Translations under genes and position numbers: made by a program | Shown: one piece after another, positions 31,049-43,349 of the stretch | Position numbering within the stretch: the stretch's first letter is position 1 | Layout of the letters: every line of letters starts with the position of its first letter | Notes under the pieces: generated by a model | Seen by the model: the letters and a program-made list of their open reading frames with translations, nothing else | The model's database searches: none | Told to the model about the DNA's origin: nothing | NCBI GenBank assembly: GCA_032718865.1 | Contig: JALUTQ010000027.1 | Location: forward strand, 930,001 to 994,000 | Direction of reading: 5' to 3' | Origin: Tilletia caries | Lineage: Eukaryota; Basidiomycota; Exobasidiomycetes; Tilletiales; Tilletiaceae | Length of the DNA: 64,000 nucleotides

Positions 31049-31590
31049 ATGGCCATCGCATCACAGCTCTCCGTTCCTATCGTCTCCGCCCTCTGTGAGT
31101 ACTTCGCCGACATCGTCATTCTCTCTCCCTTCTCATTCCCGTCCCATGCCCTTCCCACCCATGTCATCGGTACTGACAAGATAATATTTTTCCCTCTTGT
31201 CTGCCACTTACAGCGGATAGCCCACTACCAATGAGATGGACCTCGTACGTGCTTGCTGCGATCCGAACCCAAATCTCTGCGGGTGACGACTGACATGCGA
31301 CATCTCTAATCTTCCACAGGAGTCTGCGCGCAATAAAACCTCCCGTTGTCGATCTCGCCGCCCGCGCCAGGCGGCGCGCATCAACGGTAGCAGTCGCCTT
31401 TGCTTGGTCTGCTTTCCCCCTCGTCCACAGGTTTCCAGTTCTTAAGAGAAAGGCGCGAAAACCAAGCACTGAAGCCTCAAGCCTCAAACGTCTGTCGCCT
31501 TCAGGTTGCGTTACTGCTCGTTGTTGTCTTTTCTTATACCAACCAGAATCATACATCATTATGCCTTTTTATCAACCCTTTCACGAGTGA
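31049..31590 (+). CDS. Hypothetical 115-residue protein, three exons
   Basis: ATG 31049-31051 begins a frame that stays open through exons 31049-31094, 31214-31244 and 31320-31590. Both introns are GT...AG with ACTGAC branch-like sites close to the acceptors, as in the neighbouring genes. The product starts MAIASQLSVPIVSAL, has an Arg-rich stretch (LAARARRRAST) and a short hydrophobic segment (VAVAFAWSAFPLV). I recognise no family. The N-terminus could be a mitochondrial presequence, but that is a guess. The splice pattern is the only support. Confidence 0.3.
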
Positions 31591-31999
31591 TGTGCGTGAC
31601 CTCATAGTAGGCATTGTCTGAGGCTTGGCGGGCAGCCTTCAGTGAGGCACATCGGTAACTCATGATGTATCCTGTCGGTGATCCTTGCCCAAGGCTGGCA
31701 ACCAACCCTTTGAAAAGCGCTTGAATATTCTCAGGAAGGCATTTTTTTGCATGTTTCTAGTATGGGATAAGGCTCAGCTAGCTTAGGTGGGGTGAGCCTT
31801 CTGTGAGCCTTGGCCCGGATCCCTTCAAAGCATTTCGATTCATTGGCAGTGTAAAAGGAGGAAGGACTCGCTCACTTCCAGTTCCGCTCATACCCCCTTC
31901 CTTCGTCCTTCCCCTTCCCTCCCATCCTCCCCTCCCGTCTCCCAGCTTCCTTCCTTCTCTTCCCGCTTCAGCGCAAGGTGAAAGACCAGGATTGCCAAC
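31591..31999. other. Gap before the LtrA-family gene
   Basis: Contains recurring AAGGCT/AGCCTT words to 31830, then a C/T-rich core-promoter-like stretch (31890-31970) ahead of the ATG at 32000. No gene seen. Confidence 0.5.
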
Positions 32000-34296
32000 A
32001 TGGGAGAAATCGTCGATGACAACGGCAAAGGCAAAGCAACCGAAGACGCCTCGTCGTCGGAGAACCCTCACGAAATGGAACACACCGCGTCGGCCCACCA
32101 CTTGAAGTACGGCAACATCGTCGTAGGCGGCTATGCCCCGGCCCCGGCGCCCATGGGCGAAGAAGAACTACTCGCCCTTCCTGCCGAACGCCTGGCTGAA
32201 ATCGGATGTTCGCCCAAGGCGGTCCGCCATCATCGACGGGAATTGCTCGATGCCGAGGCGCGGAGGATTCATGCGAACCGACGATACCTCTTCCGCAAGC
32301 CGCGTGCGTTGCAGTACTTCCGAGGTCATCTGCTTGTCCGAGGCGATGATGAGCGTTCGAGTCAGCGTATAGAGGTGGGGGATGCCTGCCTGTATTCCAA
32401 TGATTTGCAATTCGTGACTGAATCTGTTTTTGCCTGCCCCCGTCACAGCTGTTCTTCGACCTGACGTTCGTCGGTATCATCGCTGTTTTGGCCGAGGAGG
32501 CCATTCATGACGGTACAGGGGCGGGTCTGGTCCGTTACCTTATCACCTACGGCGGTGCTTGGACGATCTGGAGTTATATGCGCGAAGTCTTCAACGCCTT
32601 CTACTGCGATGATCTATTCCAACGCACTCTCGTCGTCTGGATCATGGGTGAGTGTCCCCCTGTATGTTCACATCGTTCTGCCCAAACTGACGTCAACCTT
32701 GACTTCTCCAGCATGTCTCATCGTCTACGGAAACAACGCTGTCCACGCCGAGATTCCTCGGGGTGAGCCAGAATCTGGCCGTGCTGCGACCATTGGCGCA
32801 TATCTCGTGGCTGCCGCCAGTATCTTTATCACCTGCGTCTGTGAGTCAAGGCCCAGCTGTAGGAGTCGGAAAATTATCAGACGGCATTCATTCTGACCGC
32901 TGTTCAATGATGGACCACAGACTACTCCTTCCACATCAAGGCCTTCCGACTCCAGATCCGAGTTCAGGCCGCTCTCTGGCTCTGCACAAGCGGTCTCTGG
33001 ATTGCGGCCATCTTTGTCTCGACCCGTGTCGCTATTGGACTCACCGTTGCCGCGCTTTTCATTGAGTACGGTGTCTGGGTGTGGGTCTATAGCCCTCCCT
33101 TCAAGAAGCTCTTCAAGCTCAAGTACTCCTCGGCCGTTAACATTGTGAGCAGATTTCTTCTCCATTCACAACAGGACGGCTCATCACTGACACGCCGGCC
33201 CACGTCCATCTTTGACTCTCGCAGGAACACGAGATCGAACGCTACGCCGACTTCTTCACCCTGGTGAGTCTTTCACAAAGCATGATGCATAGGTACAAAT
33301 CACTGACATTACGACGCTCCACAGGTCATGGGCGAATTCTTGTACTCCGTCTTCTCTGGCCATCCGGCAGGCTTTGGTATCCATAGCTCAACGGGACGAG
33401 CCATTCTCTCGCTGATGATCGCCGCGGCCTTCCAGATCATGTACATGTCTGGTGCGAGCAGCAAGGCACGCACTCATCCGATCCGAAGAGTGAGTTCTCG
33501 GCTCTTCCCATCGTCATCTTCCTCGATCCTCCACTGAGCTAGGTTACTTCTCGATCCTCAGAACACGATGTCCGCCTGCGCCTGGTTCACACTGCACATC
33601 CCCGTCGTCTCTGCCCTCACGCTCTGCGGAGACGCCTGCGCAGAGTTTGTGAAGGAGCTCGAGGTTACGGAGGGTGTCCGCTGGATGCTGTGCGAGACGT
33701 ACGCTGTCGGAATGGTCGGAATCTGGGCCCTGGCGATGATTGAAGAGGACAGGGATGAGGCGGGAGAGCTGTACATCCACAAGGTGAGCTTTTCTCTCTC
33801 TCTACGTACATTCGGTCGAAAGATCAATTGAACTGACAGTTTCTTGCTCCGGGATCGATACCAGACCTTGCGTCTCCTCCCCCGCCTGATCTGCGCCATC
33901 ATCGCCATCTTCCTCCCGCTCTCCTCCCAAGAACACCTCGACACCACCAAAGTCCTCGGCATCCTCGCCGCCACCGCATCCGCCGCCGTGCTCTGGGAGA
34001 TGCTCAGCGCCCTGGACGGGCCGAACGCAGCCGCCGAACACGCCCCGGAAGCCTTGCGCCAGGGAGACTCAAGTACGCCCAGCCATGCGCTCAAGACGCC
34101 CGAGTGGAAGGGATTCCCTTGCTTGGCGGAGCCGGGGGCGTTCCATGTGGACATGTCTCACCAGCGGGAGCACGGGCTCAAGCGTAGGAGTACGGCTAAC
34201 ACAGTGGAGGAGGAGGGGCAGGTTGGCGCTGCGACGACGCCGACGACTGCGAAGGATGCGCAAGGGGGGAACTCTGATGATGAGGAGGACGACTGA
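32000..34296 (+). CDS. LtrA-family multispanning membrane protein
   Basis: Several exons read in frame from MGEIVDDNGKGKA to an acidic tail ending EEDD. The N-terminus is hydrophilic; after the first intron comes LFFDLTFVGIIAVLAE, the signature start of the LtrA (low-temperature requirement A) family. About nine hydrophobic spans follow (for example YLVAAASIFITCV, ALWLCTSGLWIAAIF, AGMVGIWALAMI-type stretches). Conserved FFTLVMGEFLYSVFSG is the family's central motif. LtrA proteins are found in bacteria and fungi; their transport role is not established. The C-terminal ~90 residues are cytosolic-looking and low complexity. Introns are short with GTGAG donors. Confidence 0.8.
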
Positions 34297-34499
34297 TTCG
34301 ATTCTGCTGTGCATTCATTTAGACTGTCGATGGACTGATACCTTCCGGATTCCATGCTCGCGGAATCCAAACGATCCATCTTATTCGTGCTGATCATACC
34401 CTGAATCGTACTCAAGTCTAGATATCTGATTTCTCTAAAGAATGGTCGAGAACAAATACGGGATAAGGAGTCCAACAAGTTTGGCTGATATACATCCTT

Positions 34500-37207
34500 T
34501 CACTTTTCCCACGACTCCCAGCCGCTGTACTCCACGCTGGCGCCAGCCTTGACAGTGCCCATCCGTACGGGCTTCTCTCCCGCCGAGGCCAACAAGCCGG
34601 ATATCCGCTCAGCCTCCTCCGACTTGACGACCAGAACCATGCCAATACCGCAGTTGAACGTCCGTATCATCTCGCTGCCCTCGATGCCACCCGCTTTACG
34701 GAGCCACTGGAACACAGGCGGCAGAGCCCAGCTCGAGAGGTCGATGTGGACGCCGAGGTCCTTGTTCTTGGGGAACACGCGCGGGATGTTCTCGGTAAAT
34801 CCTCCGCCGGTGATGTGCGAGAGCGCGAGCAGTCCCTTGGGTTCACGCAGGACGGGCTCGAGCGCACGGATGTAGATCTTCGTCGGGGTGAGCAGTTCCA
34901 CGCCGATGGAAGATGACGATCCCGACGCGGTGGGGAAGGGGCAGTCGCTCTTTAGTGTCAAGCCGGCACGCTGGACGACTTTACGCACCAGACTGAAGCC
35001 GTTGGAGTGTACGCCTGAGCTCGTCAGACCGAGCAGCACATCGCCCGCCTCGATCTCCTCAATCCGGGGCAGCATCGCGTCCCGCTCGACCGCGCCCACC
35101 GCAAATCCAGCCAGATCGTACTCCTCGCCGATGTACATGCCGGGCATCTCGGCCGTCTCGCCGCCGATGAGGGCACACTTGGCGTCGAGGCATCCCTGGG
35201 CGATGCCGGAGATGACGTCGGTGGCTGTGGAGACGTCGAGGGTGGAGCATGCGAAGTAGTCGAGGAAGTAGAGGGGTGCGGCGCCTTGGACGATCAGGTC
35301 GTTGACCGACATGGCGACGAGATCGATGCCTGTTCAGAGCAGTCAAAGTGTTCAACATTTACATAGCAAAAAATGGACTGCAGGCTGTAGACTCACCAAC
35401 AGTGTCGTGCTTGTTCACGTCGAGAGCTACCCTCAGCTTCGTCCCGACACCATCGGTGCCGCTGACCAAAACAGGGTCCTTCATCTTCAAAGCACCAATG
35501 TCAAACACTCCGCCAAATCCACCGAGACTGGCATCGCAGCCCACCCGACGCGTCTTCTTCGCGAGCGGCTTAATAGCCTCCACGAGCGCATTACCGGCAT
35601 CAATGCTGACACCCGCCGCAGCGTACGTCAGACCCTTCGGCTGGGACGCCGCAGCGGGGGACAGGGCACGGTGGGCGATGTCCCTGCGGACGGTCTTGCC
35701 TTCGAAGGTGATGGCGTCGACACCCTTGTAGGCGAGCGCGACGGCGTCTTTCAAGGTTGGTCCTGAGGCGGAGACGACGAGGACGCGTCCGCCGGCTGTG
35801 AGGAGCTCGCCGGAAGATGAGAGCTTCGTGCCGGCGTGGAAGACAGCGACGCCTGGAAAAGTACGCGTGTTCAGTATACCGGCTTTTGAATCGACGCGTG
35901 CAAGAGCGAAATGAGATATGACTCACCCTCAGGTACTTGACCAATGGTGATGGGAACACCCGTAGCGTACTTGCCAGGGTATCCGCCGCTGGCCAAGACG
36001 ATGCTGACGGCATGTTGAGGCTTGATCTTGACCGAGATGGCGTCGAGGCGGCGCTCGACACAGGCGAGCATGATGTCGGCGAGACTGGCACCGCCGGAGG
36101 AGGTGTCGATCAGGTCGAGCACGGCCTCGGTCTCTGGGTCTCCGAAGCGGACGTTGTACTCGAGCACCTTGGGCCCTTGGGGCGTGAGCATCAGACCGAC
36201 AAAGAGAAGGCCGACGAAAGGGAAGCCTGCAGTGGACAAAACATCAGCAAACATTTTCATATCCTGTTTACAAAATGAGAACCTCACCGTCTTTGCGCAT
36301 GCCTGCAATGGAAGGCGCGAGAACTTCCTTCGTGATTCGCTCAGGCAGGTTGTCGACCAGCCCTTCGGGAGAGGGACTGTATGCGCCCATACCACCGGTA
36401 TTGGGCCCTGTGTCGCCTTCGCCGATGCGCTTGTGGTCCTGGCAGCCAGGAAGCGCGACGAAGGAGTACCCATCCGAGAAGGCGAGCACGCTGAGTTCGG
36501 GACCCACCAAGCGCTCCTCAATCAAGAGTGAGTCGCCGGCATCGCCAAAGACGCGGTTGACGAGGATGTCGCGTACGCCCTGTTCTGCCTCTGCGTCGGT
36601 CTCTGGCAGGAGGACGCCCTTGCCTGCGGCGAGACCGCTCGCTTTGAGGACGGCTGCCTGGGCTCCGCCGAGCTCCTTGATGTATGCGAGGGAGCCCTCC
36701 ACGCCGCCGTTGGTTTGGAGAGTGAAGGCCTTTGCGCGTGCGGTGGGGATGTTGTGTCGTGCCATGAAGTCCTTCGCTATCGTCTTGGAGCCCTCCATCT
36801 CGGCCGCCTTGGGCGAGGGGCCGAAGACGGGAATTCCGACTGATGAGGGGAGACAGAGGAAGTGAGCATTTACTTTGACCAACCCATGAGCTCTGAAAGC
36901 GCATACACTCACCTTTTCGGAATGCGAGCTCGACACCATCGACCAGCGGCTGCTCGGGCCCAGGGATGCAGAGGGCGATGTTGTTCTCCTGGGCCCAGCG
37001 GGTGATCTCAGCGAAGGCGGGCGCCTTGACGGGGACGTCGGCGAGGTTGGAGATCTTGGAGGACGAGGACGAGGACGCGGTGCCGCCGTTGCCGGGCGCG
37101 ACGGTCACGTGCTCGACATTTTCTGAGCGCGCGAGGTGGTGCGCGATGGCGTGTTCGCGTCCGCCGGCGCCGAGCACGAGGATGCGTTGCGTGTTGTTGC
37201 TGCTCAT
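34500..37207 (-). CDS. ADE5,7: Bifunctional GARS-AIRS purine synthesis enzyme
   Basis: ATG at 37207; at least five exons; about 790 residues. The N-terminal half is glycinamide ribonucleotide synthetase ([20 protein letters not shown], an ATP-grasp fold with [23 protein letters not shown] and [14 protein letters not shown]). The C-terminal half is aminoimidazole ribonucleotide synthetase ([53 protein letters not shown]). It performs steps two and five of IMP synthesis in the cytosol. The fusion is that of yeast ADE5,7; animals add a transformylase domain, absent here. It shares a 246-bp divergent promoter with RRB1. Confidence 0.95.
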
Positions 37208-37453
37208 CTTGATGCTGCAGCCAGGGTGAGTGAGTGACAGTGAAGGCCTCACTCAACTTTTTGGAGCGCTGCTTGCATGCGAGCGAGTGTGAGTGGGACT
37301 CCGGATATCGCGGCATCTTTCCTTCCGACCGAGCGGAGTTTGAATTCAAAAAAGTCTGTTCTTCTCTCTTTCCTCGGGCGCGCACTTCTTCCTGACTTCC
37401 TTCCACCTTCACTCTCTCACTCACACTCTCTCACTCAATTACTTCCCTCTGCC
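37208..37453. promoter_or_regulatory. Divergent promoter of ADE5,7 and RRB1
   Basis: 246 bp between opposing ATGs, with CT-rich and CACTCTCTCAC repeats on the RRB1 side. Purine synthesis and ribosome assembly genes sharing a promoter would suit growth-linked co-regulation; this is inference. Confidence 0.6.
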
Positions 37454-39406
37454 ATGAGCAAGGACACAATAACACCAACAGCATCGCGAAAGCGACAGGC
37501 TGACGAGGATGGCCAGCCGCAGCAGCAGGCAGCACCGCAGCAGCGGAATGGCAAGCAACGCCAGACCGAAGAAGACGCGGACGAAGGCATGGGCGAGTTC
37601 GAGGACGAGTTCGAAGACGAGATCGAGGTCGACGGCGCAGACGGCGGTGAAGTCATCTACGCTCCCGACTCTGACGACGAAGAGGACGAGGACGACAACG
37701 GGGATACTGTCATGATCGACGGCGTACCTGTCCACAACAAGATCCAACAACTCGACGACGACGATGAAGACGACGAACAACCACAGACACAAGAAAAGGA
37801 AGTCTACATCCCTGGCACACACAAGCTCGAAGAAGGCCAAACATTAGAACCCGATCAATCCGCATACGAGTTCCTGCACAGACTCAACGTCACGTGGCCC
37901 TGTCTCTCCTTCGGCATCCTCGCCGACCACCTCGGTTCCGAACGACGCAAGTTCCCTCACACTTCCTACTTCGTCGGCGGCACACAAGCCGACATCGCCA
38001 GCAAGAACGAGATCATGGTCATGAAGGCTTCGCAAATGTACCGAACCCAAAAAGATGGCGGTGAGTTTCTTACTTCCCCCTACATACATATCCTTAGCCT
38101 CTTTCAATGATGCCTTGAGGCATTTGGCTGTATGAGGCGAATTCCTCTGGGAATTCTCCTCGATGCCGACAACAAACTCGCTACCTTATTTTTTCTTATC
38201 TGAGATCGATCGAGCGCTACCTATGTTTCATATATCAAACTTGACGAGCGCATGTACTGATCATGTTCTTTGTGACCATATCTAGCCGACTCGGACGACG
38301 AAGACGATGACGCCAACTCTGACGATCTCGACGACGACGCCATCTTGGAGTATCGGTCCATTCCACACACTGGTGGTATCAACCGAATCCGGGCCGCCCT
38401 GACCTCAACTCCTGCCTCATCTTCTCTCGAACCCTGCCTCGACCCGTATCCCGTCGCTGCGTGGTCCGAACTCGGCAAGGTCGGGATTTACGACATCCGA
38501 CCCTTTTTCAACGCCCTCGACCGTCCCGCCGGCGCACAAGCCCTCGTCGGAGCCGACAAGAAGAAGGCAGAACGGCCGATGTACACCGTCGAAGCGCATC
38601 GAGGCGTAGAAGGCTATGCAATGGACTGGGCAGGCGTCGTCGGCGGCGGTGCCAGCTTAAATACTGGTGCAGGCGCCGGCAGCAAGACGGGCTCATTACG
38701 GCTGCTCACTGGCGACCTGCATTCCAAGATTTTCCTCACCACGGCCACTCAAACAGGCTTCACCACATCACTTAACTCGTTCACCTCGCATACATCTTCT
38801 ATCGAGGACCTGCAATGGTCGCCTGCCGAACCCACGGTCTTCGCTTCGTGTTCTGCCGACCGTTCTATCCGGATCTGGGACGTACGTGTCAAGAGCCGAC
38901 AAAGCGTACTGGCCGTCGAGGCCGCACATGAGCAAGACGTCAACGTCATCAGCTGGAACCACTTGACCGACTACCTTCTACTCAGTGGTGGTGACGAAGG
39001 TGGGCTCAATGTATGGGATCTTCGCAGCCTTGCCTCGTCCAAGCCCTCGGCGGCAACCGGAAAGCAGGCAGCTGCCAAGGCTCCCACACCCGTCGCCGCC
39101 TTCCGATGGCACACTGCCCCCATCAGCTCCGTCGAATGGCACCCAACCGAGGACAGCGTGTTCGCAGCAAGTGGACGGGATGACCAAGTCACGCTCTGGG
39201 ATCTTTCGGTCGAACTCGATGACGAAGAAGAGACCGGTGCCGGCAAGGTTACGGGTCCCGAAGGACGCGAGGTTCCTGACCAACTCCTCTTCTGCCATCA
39301 CGGTGCGAGTGAGATCAAGGAGGTTCACTGGCACCGGCAGATCCCCGGCATGCTCATGAGCACGTCGGCCGATGGCTTCCACCTGTTCAAGACGATCTCT
39401 GTCTGA
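37454..39406 (+). CDS. RRB1: Glutamate-rich WD40 ribosome assembly protein (RRB1/GRWD1)
   Basis: Two exons (37454-38060, 38286-39406) give about 575 residues. The N-terminus is Gln/Glu/Asp-rich with several acidic runs. YEFLHRLNVTWPCLSFGILAD is the conserved entry to the RRB1/GRWD1 fold. After a 225-nt intron, WD repeats include SSIEDLQWSPAEPTVFASCS, RSIRIWDVR, DVNVISWN, GGLNVWDLRSL, SSVEWHPTED and QVTLWDLS. Yeast Rrb1 is a nuclear chaperone of ribosomal protein uL3 needed for 60S assembly. The intron is longer than the window's norm and begins in the middle of an acidic run. Confidence 0.93.
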
Positions 39407-40335
39407 TTCCTCTTTTCTTCCTCGAACGGCTTATCATCGCCCGCCTGTGGAATGTACCTCCTACCCCCCCTAGCATGTATAGATAATTTCACCCTCCCTT
39501 TCCCATCCCATCCCCTGCTTAGCATCATGCATCATCAATATATCCCGCACGCACGCAGAGTCTGCCACCCCACCTTGACTTTCTCTCCTTCAGCCCGCGC
39601 GCGTGATCCAAAAGCGGGAAGTCGTCCATCCATTATTCCCGTGACCATCGTGCTAGATACATTAGCCCGCCTGCGAGTCACCAGCAACAAGCGCAACTGC
39701 GCCGCCACTCCACACCACCGTACACCGACCACCGAGGGCCGAGTTCTTCCTTTGTTTTGGCTCTGCTTCGCGCGACTGGGTTATTGCCGAATCGGCGGCC
39801 GAGCAGGCACGGACCTTCCGGGAGGCTTGCGAATTCGCGATACCAGCGCGCCTCCGCCGAGCGCTGAGCGCGGGAGGGAGGGGGAGGCGAGTGCCGCGAG
39901 TGTGGCCTGTGGGGCGTATAGCCACTGGCCAGACATGGGCGCTCTTACAAAGTGCTTCCCTGGGCCCTGCTATGTCCTGAATCCCAAACCTGCGTTTGGC
40001 CGTAAGTTGTTCGACGACCGCCGTAGCACGCTGGCTCCTGACTCGCCTCGCGAGTCGCGAGTCTCCCTTGCTGGGCGCTACACTTACTGGACGCATCACG
40101 GAGCATTCAGCCTCTGCGACCTTATTGTTCTCAGGTCAGCTGTGTAGCGCCTTTTCCAATCCGCATGCGTGTGATTTCTTCCGCCGCTAAACCTTGCGTT
40201 ACAGGAAGAACAGGGGTATAAATTCGGACCCTTCCTCTGCTTTGTCCTCCGCCCCCCCTTACCTTCTTCTCCTCTTCTCTCGGCTTACCTTCCTCTCCTC
40301 CAAGCTCTCATTCGCAGGTTTCTGTATATTACAGG
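39407..40335. other. Gap between RRB1 and the SDR gene
   Basis: 929 bp with no supported gene; GC-rich from 39590 to 40100, then a CT-rich promoter-like stretch (40240-40320). I looked for tRNA-like folding around 39640-39720 and did not find a convincing cloverleaf. Confidence 0.5.
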
Positions 40336-41827
40336 ATGTCGACAGCCACGCTGCCTTCGCAGGCCAAGAAGCAGACAACCGTTCCCAACAAGGAGCCCAT
40401 CACCTTCGACTTCCTCGTCGAACATGCGTCCAAAGTCGTCCTCAGCCCCAAGCTGCTCGCGCTGATCCCGCTCCTGACTTACTTCTACGATCGGAATTAC
40501 GTGTCGGCATCGAGCAAGGACTACCCTTTCCCGACCCTGCGGACGATCGCGTCGCTTCTCTTCGATACCGGATCGGCGTACAAGGGTTTCGGAACGCTCT
40601 GGGCGGTCGTCGCGCTGAGGACGGCGCACCTGGCTCTCATTCGCTACGTGCGGAACCATGGACACTGGAAGCCGGATAGGCCTGACTGGGCGAGGGATGT
40701 GGTGGTCATCACGGGTGGGAGTGCTGGTATGGGTAAGGGCGTCGTTGAGGTTCTCTCCCATATGAAGAAGGCGAAGATCGCCGTGTTGGACTTCTCTGAG
40801 CCCACGTGAGTTCGTCTGCCTCTCCTCCCGCGCTCCGAAGTGCGATGTACTGCTTAACACGCTTTTGACGCGTCAATACAGGTACGCTCCCGCCCCTCCC
40901 AACGCGCCTCCGATCCTGTTCATCAAGACGGACGTCTCCGACGCCGACGCGATCGCCGACGCCGCAGCCAAGATCAAGGAGCACTTCGGCACAGACCCTT
41001 CCTACATCCTCAACGCAGCCGGCATCGCCTCCGGCCAGACCATCCTCGACACCCCACGCGCCTTCGTGGAGAAAGTGTACAAAGTGAACGCGTTCTCGCA
41101 CTTCCTCATGGCGCAGCAGTTCCTGCCGGCCATGATCAAGCGCGGGCATGGTCATTTCCTCACCATTGCTTCTGGCGCGTCGTATGCGGCTCTGCCTCAG
41201 ATGGGGCCGTACGCGTGCTCGAAGGCGTACGCGTTGGCTTTCCATGAGGTCCTGCAGGGGGAGCTGCGGACGAGGTATGGGCCGAATGGGAGGAAGGTGC
41301 GGAACAGTATTTTCTGTCCTACTAAGGTCGCGACGGCGATGGGTGACTCTATGGTGAGTCCTTTTACGCGTTTGAAATATCTGTTTGACTCTAGTTTCTG
41401 GCATGCGCTGACGAGGGCGACGCGTTCGTTCTGTTTTCCGCACGCGTCACGCTATTCTGGCAGGATGACCACCCTAGTACGTACAGCCCTCTGACCCAAA
41501 ATAACATCTGCGCTTCTCAGTGCAAGTGGTAGATAGACTGACCGATCCTCATTCGCCTTTCTGATCCGCCAACCAAAAACAGTCCCATTCTTCACTCCCG
41601 TCCTGACACCCCGCCAATGCTCGCACTGGCTGGTCAACGTGTTCGAATCTGGTCTCTCCCAGCACATCAACGCGCCGTCGCTCGTCCAGGCGCTCCCCTG
41701 GCTACGCGTCCTGCCGGATTATGGCCGTCGAGCTTTCGAGCTTGTTGGTCACACGGACACCTCGATGACTGCTTCGAGCTGGAACCGGGCGGTGGCGAAT
41801 GGGTACTCGAAGAACTGGGAGAAGTAG
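40336..41827 (+). CDS. Short-chain dehydrogenase/reductase (SDR16C/RDH10-like)
   Basis: Four exons, including a 13-nt micro-exon at 41464-41476, give about 350 residues. A hydrophobic N-terminal segment (LLALIPLLTYFY) suggests ER or lipid-droplet anchoring. VVVITGGSAGMGKGVVEV is the NAD(P)-binding TGxxxGxG motif, VLDFSEP the end of beta-2, LNAAG the NAG motif, and YACSKAYAL the catalytic YxxxK with Ser in TIASGASY. The order and C-terminal extension fit the SDR family of retinol/steroid dehydrogenase-like fungal enzymes; the substrate cannot be told. The micro-exon supplies DDHP between SM and the PFFTPVLTPRQ segment and is needed to keep frame. Confidence 0.82.
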
Positions 41828-42098
41828 ACCCAAACAGATGGGACTGCCGGGCCCCTGTTTCCTATCCGCATTTATTCATCCTTGTCCCTTGCTTTCTTGC
41901 ACCGTATAATGTATTAACTTACCTTAGAACTTGCTCTCACGATCTCACGCTCTCACCCTTCCATGACCGTTTGATTACCGTTTGAGATCCTATAAACCCG
42001 TTCCATGCCCATTCGCACCACAACCTCAACTTAGAAGCTGGCGAAGGGGACTCGGCAAGGCCCCAGCCACGACTGCCAACCAGTGGGAAAGAGTAACG

Positions 42099-43349
42099 AT
42101 GTCTGCGCTGTGCCGTATCCCTCTGCGCCGCGCCGGTGGCGGCCTCACCAGAAATCTCGCCCGTCCTTCGGTATCCCTCTCACCAGCTCTACCCCATCAT
42201 CCCGCCGCCAATGCAAGCAACCCTAACAAGTCCCCCGGACGGAAGGCCTTATTCTCCTCCCTCACAACCCCGCTTCAAAGCCCTCATCAACCACGTCCCG
42301 AGGCCGAGGTGACGCGGGAGCTGAATGCTGCTCATGAGGAGTACGAGGCTCGGGTGCGGGCTGCTATTGATGGGTTGGTTTCGAAGGGGTATGATCGACG
42401 GACGATTTGGAGGCAGGATTTGTGCTGGGGCGATCATGATACGGTGCGTTCTTTGAGACCTGGTTATGGCCTTCCTACTTGCTTTGTGTGGGAATGGGAA
42501 GCGAATCTCTGGGTCTTGCCGGAGGGGGGTTGCGGTAGACCTATTGTGCTAATTTCGCTAATCCTTGTCCATCTCTTTCCCTATGACCCTCACCTTCCTT
42601 TCCCACCCAACTATTCTTCCATTGGCCTTCTTTCCCTCCAGTTCCAACACGGTGAGAAGCGAAGCACACGATAGCCATTTTCTCTGACCGATCGCTGACC
42701 CTTCGCTTCCACAGTGAACAATGTCCGATATGTGCGATGGTATGAATCGGCCCGGATGCGGTGGGGCCAAGCCTTGGCTCAATACATCGAGGACGAGAAG
42801 CGACGGAACGACATCTTGCGTGGGACGGGTGTGAGCTTCATCCTAGGTGGCATCAATGTGCGATACCGGAGACCGCTGCTGTGAGTGTTCTCCCGTCGAA
42901 TTGATAGCGGTGCCATCTGCAACACGCTCTCTGACCTGCCGATTGCCCTTACAGATATCCCGACACCGTACGTTTTGTCGCCTGACTTCGCTCTCGCCAC
43001 GGCTAGTCACTGACGAAAGCTGCCGTATACAGGTTCTTGTTGCGCAGACGATTGCACTGCCGATCAGCGAGGATCGATTCACGATCCAAGCAATCGCGTA
43101 CTCGGTCAATCAGTCTGCGATTGCCAGTTCGGCTGACCAGCTGTGTGTCATGTACGACTGTGAGTTTCCCCCTCTCCTCACCCTTCTGATGGACCTCACA
43201 AGTCACGATTACGCATGCTGAACTCCTTGTCTTGGACAAACGCAGATGTCAACTTGAAGAAGTGTCCGATTCCAGAAGATCTGCGGGAGATCATGGAAAA
43301 GCAGGGACAGCGGACGGCAGCGAACCAGCCGGCTGCCAAGACGCTGTGA
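42099..43349 (+). CDS. Hotdog-fold thioesterase-like protein
   Basis: Several short exons. The start MSALCRIPLRRAGGGLTRNL looks like a mitochondrial presequence. After a helical part (EYEARVRAAIDGLVSKGYDRRTIW) the frame reads WGDHDTFQHVNNVRYVRWYE, the hotdog motif of 4-hydroxybenzoyl-CoA-thioesterase-like enzymes, with FQH on a tiny exon. VRYRRPLLYPDTV and YSVNQSAIASSADQL follow, then a Lys/Glu C-terminus. Family members hydrolyse acyl-CoA thioesters; the substrate is unknown. The upstream part of exon 1 is less certain than the hotdog portion. Confidence 0.72.

Noticed and set aside
39640..40110. tRNA or other structured RNA gene
   Set aside because: GC-rich but no A/B box pair or cloverleaf that I could build.
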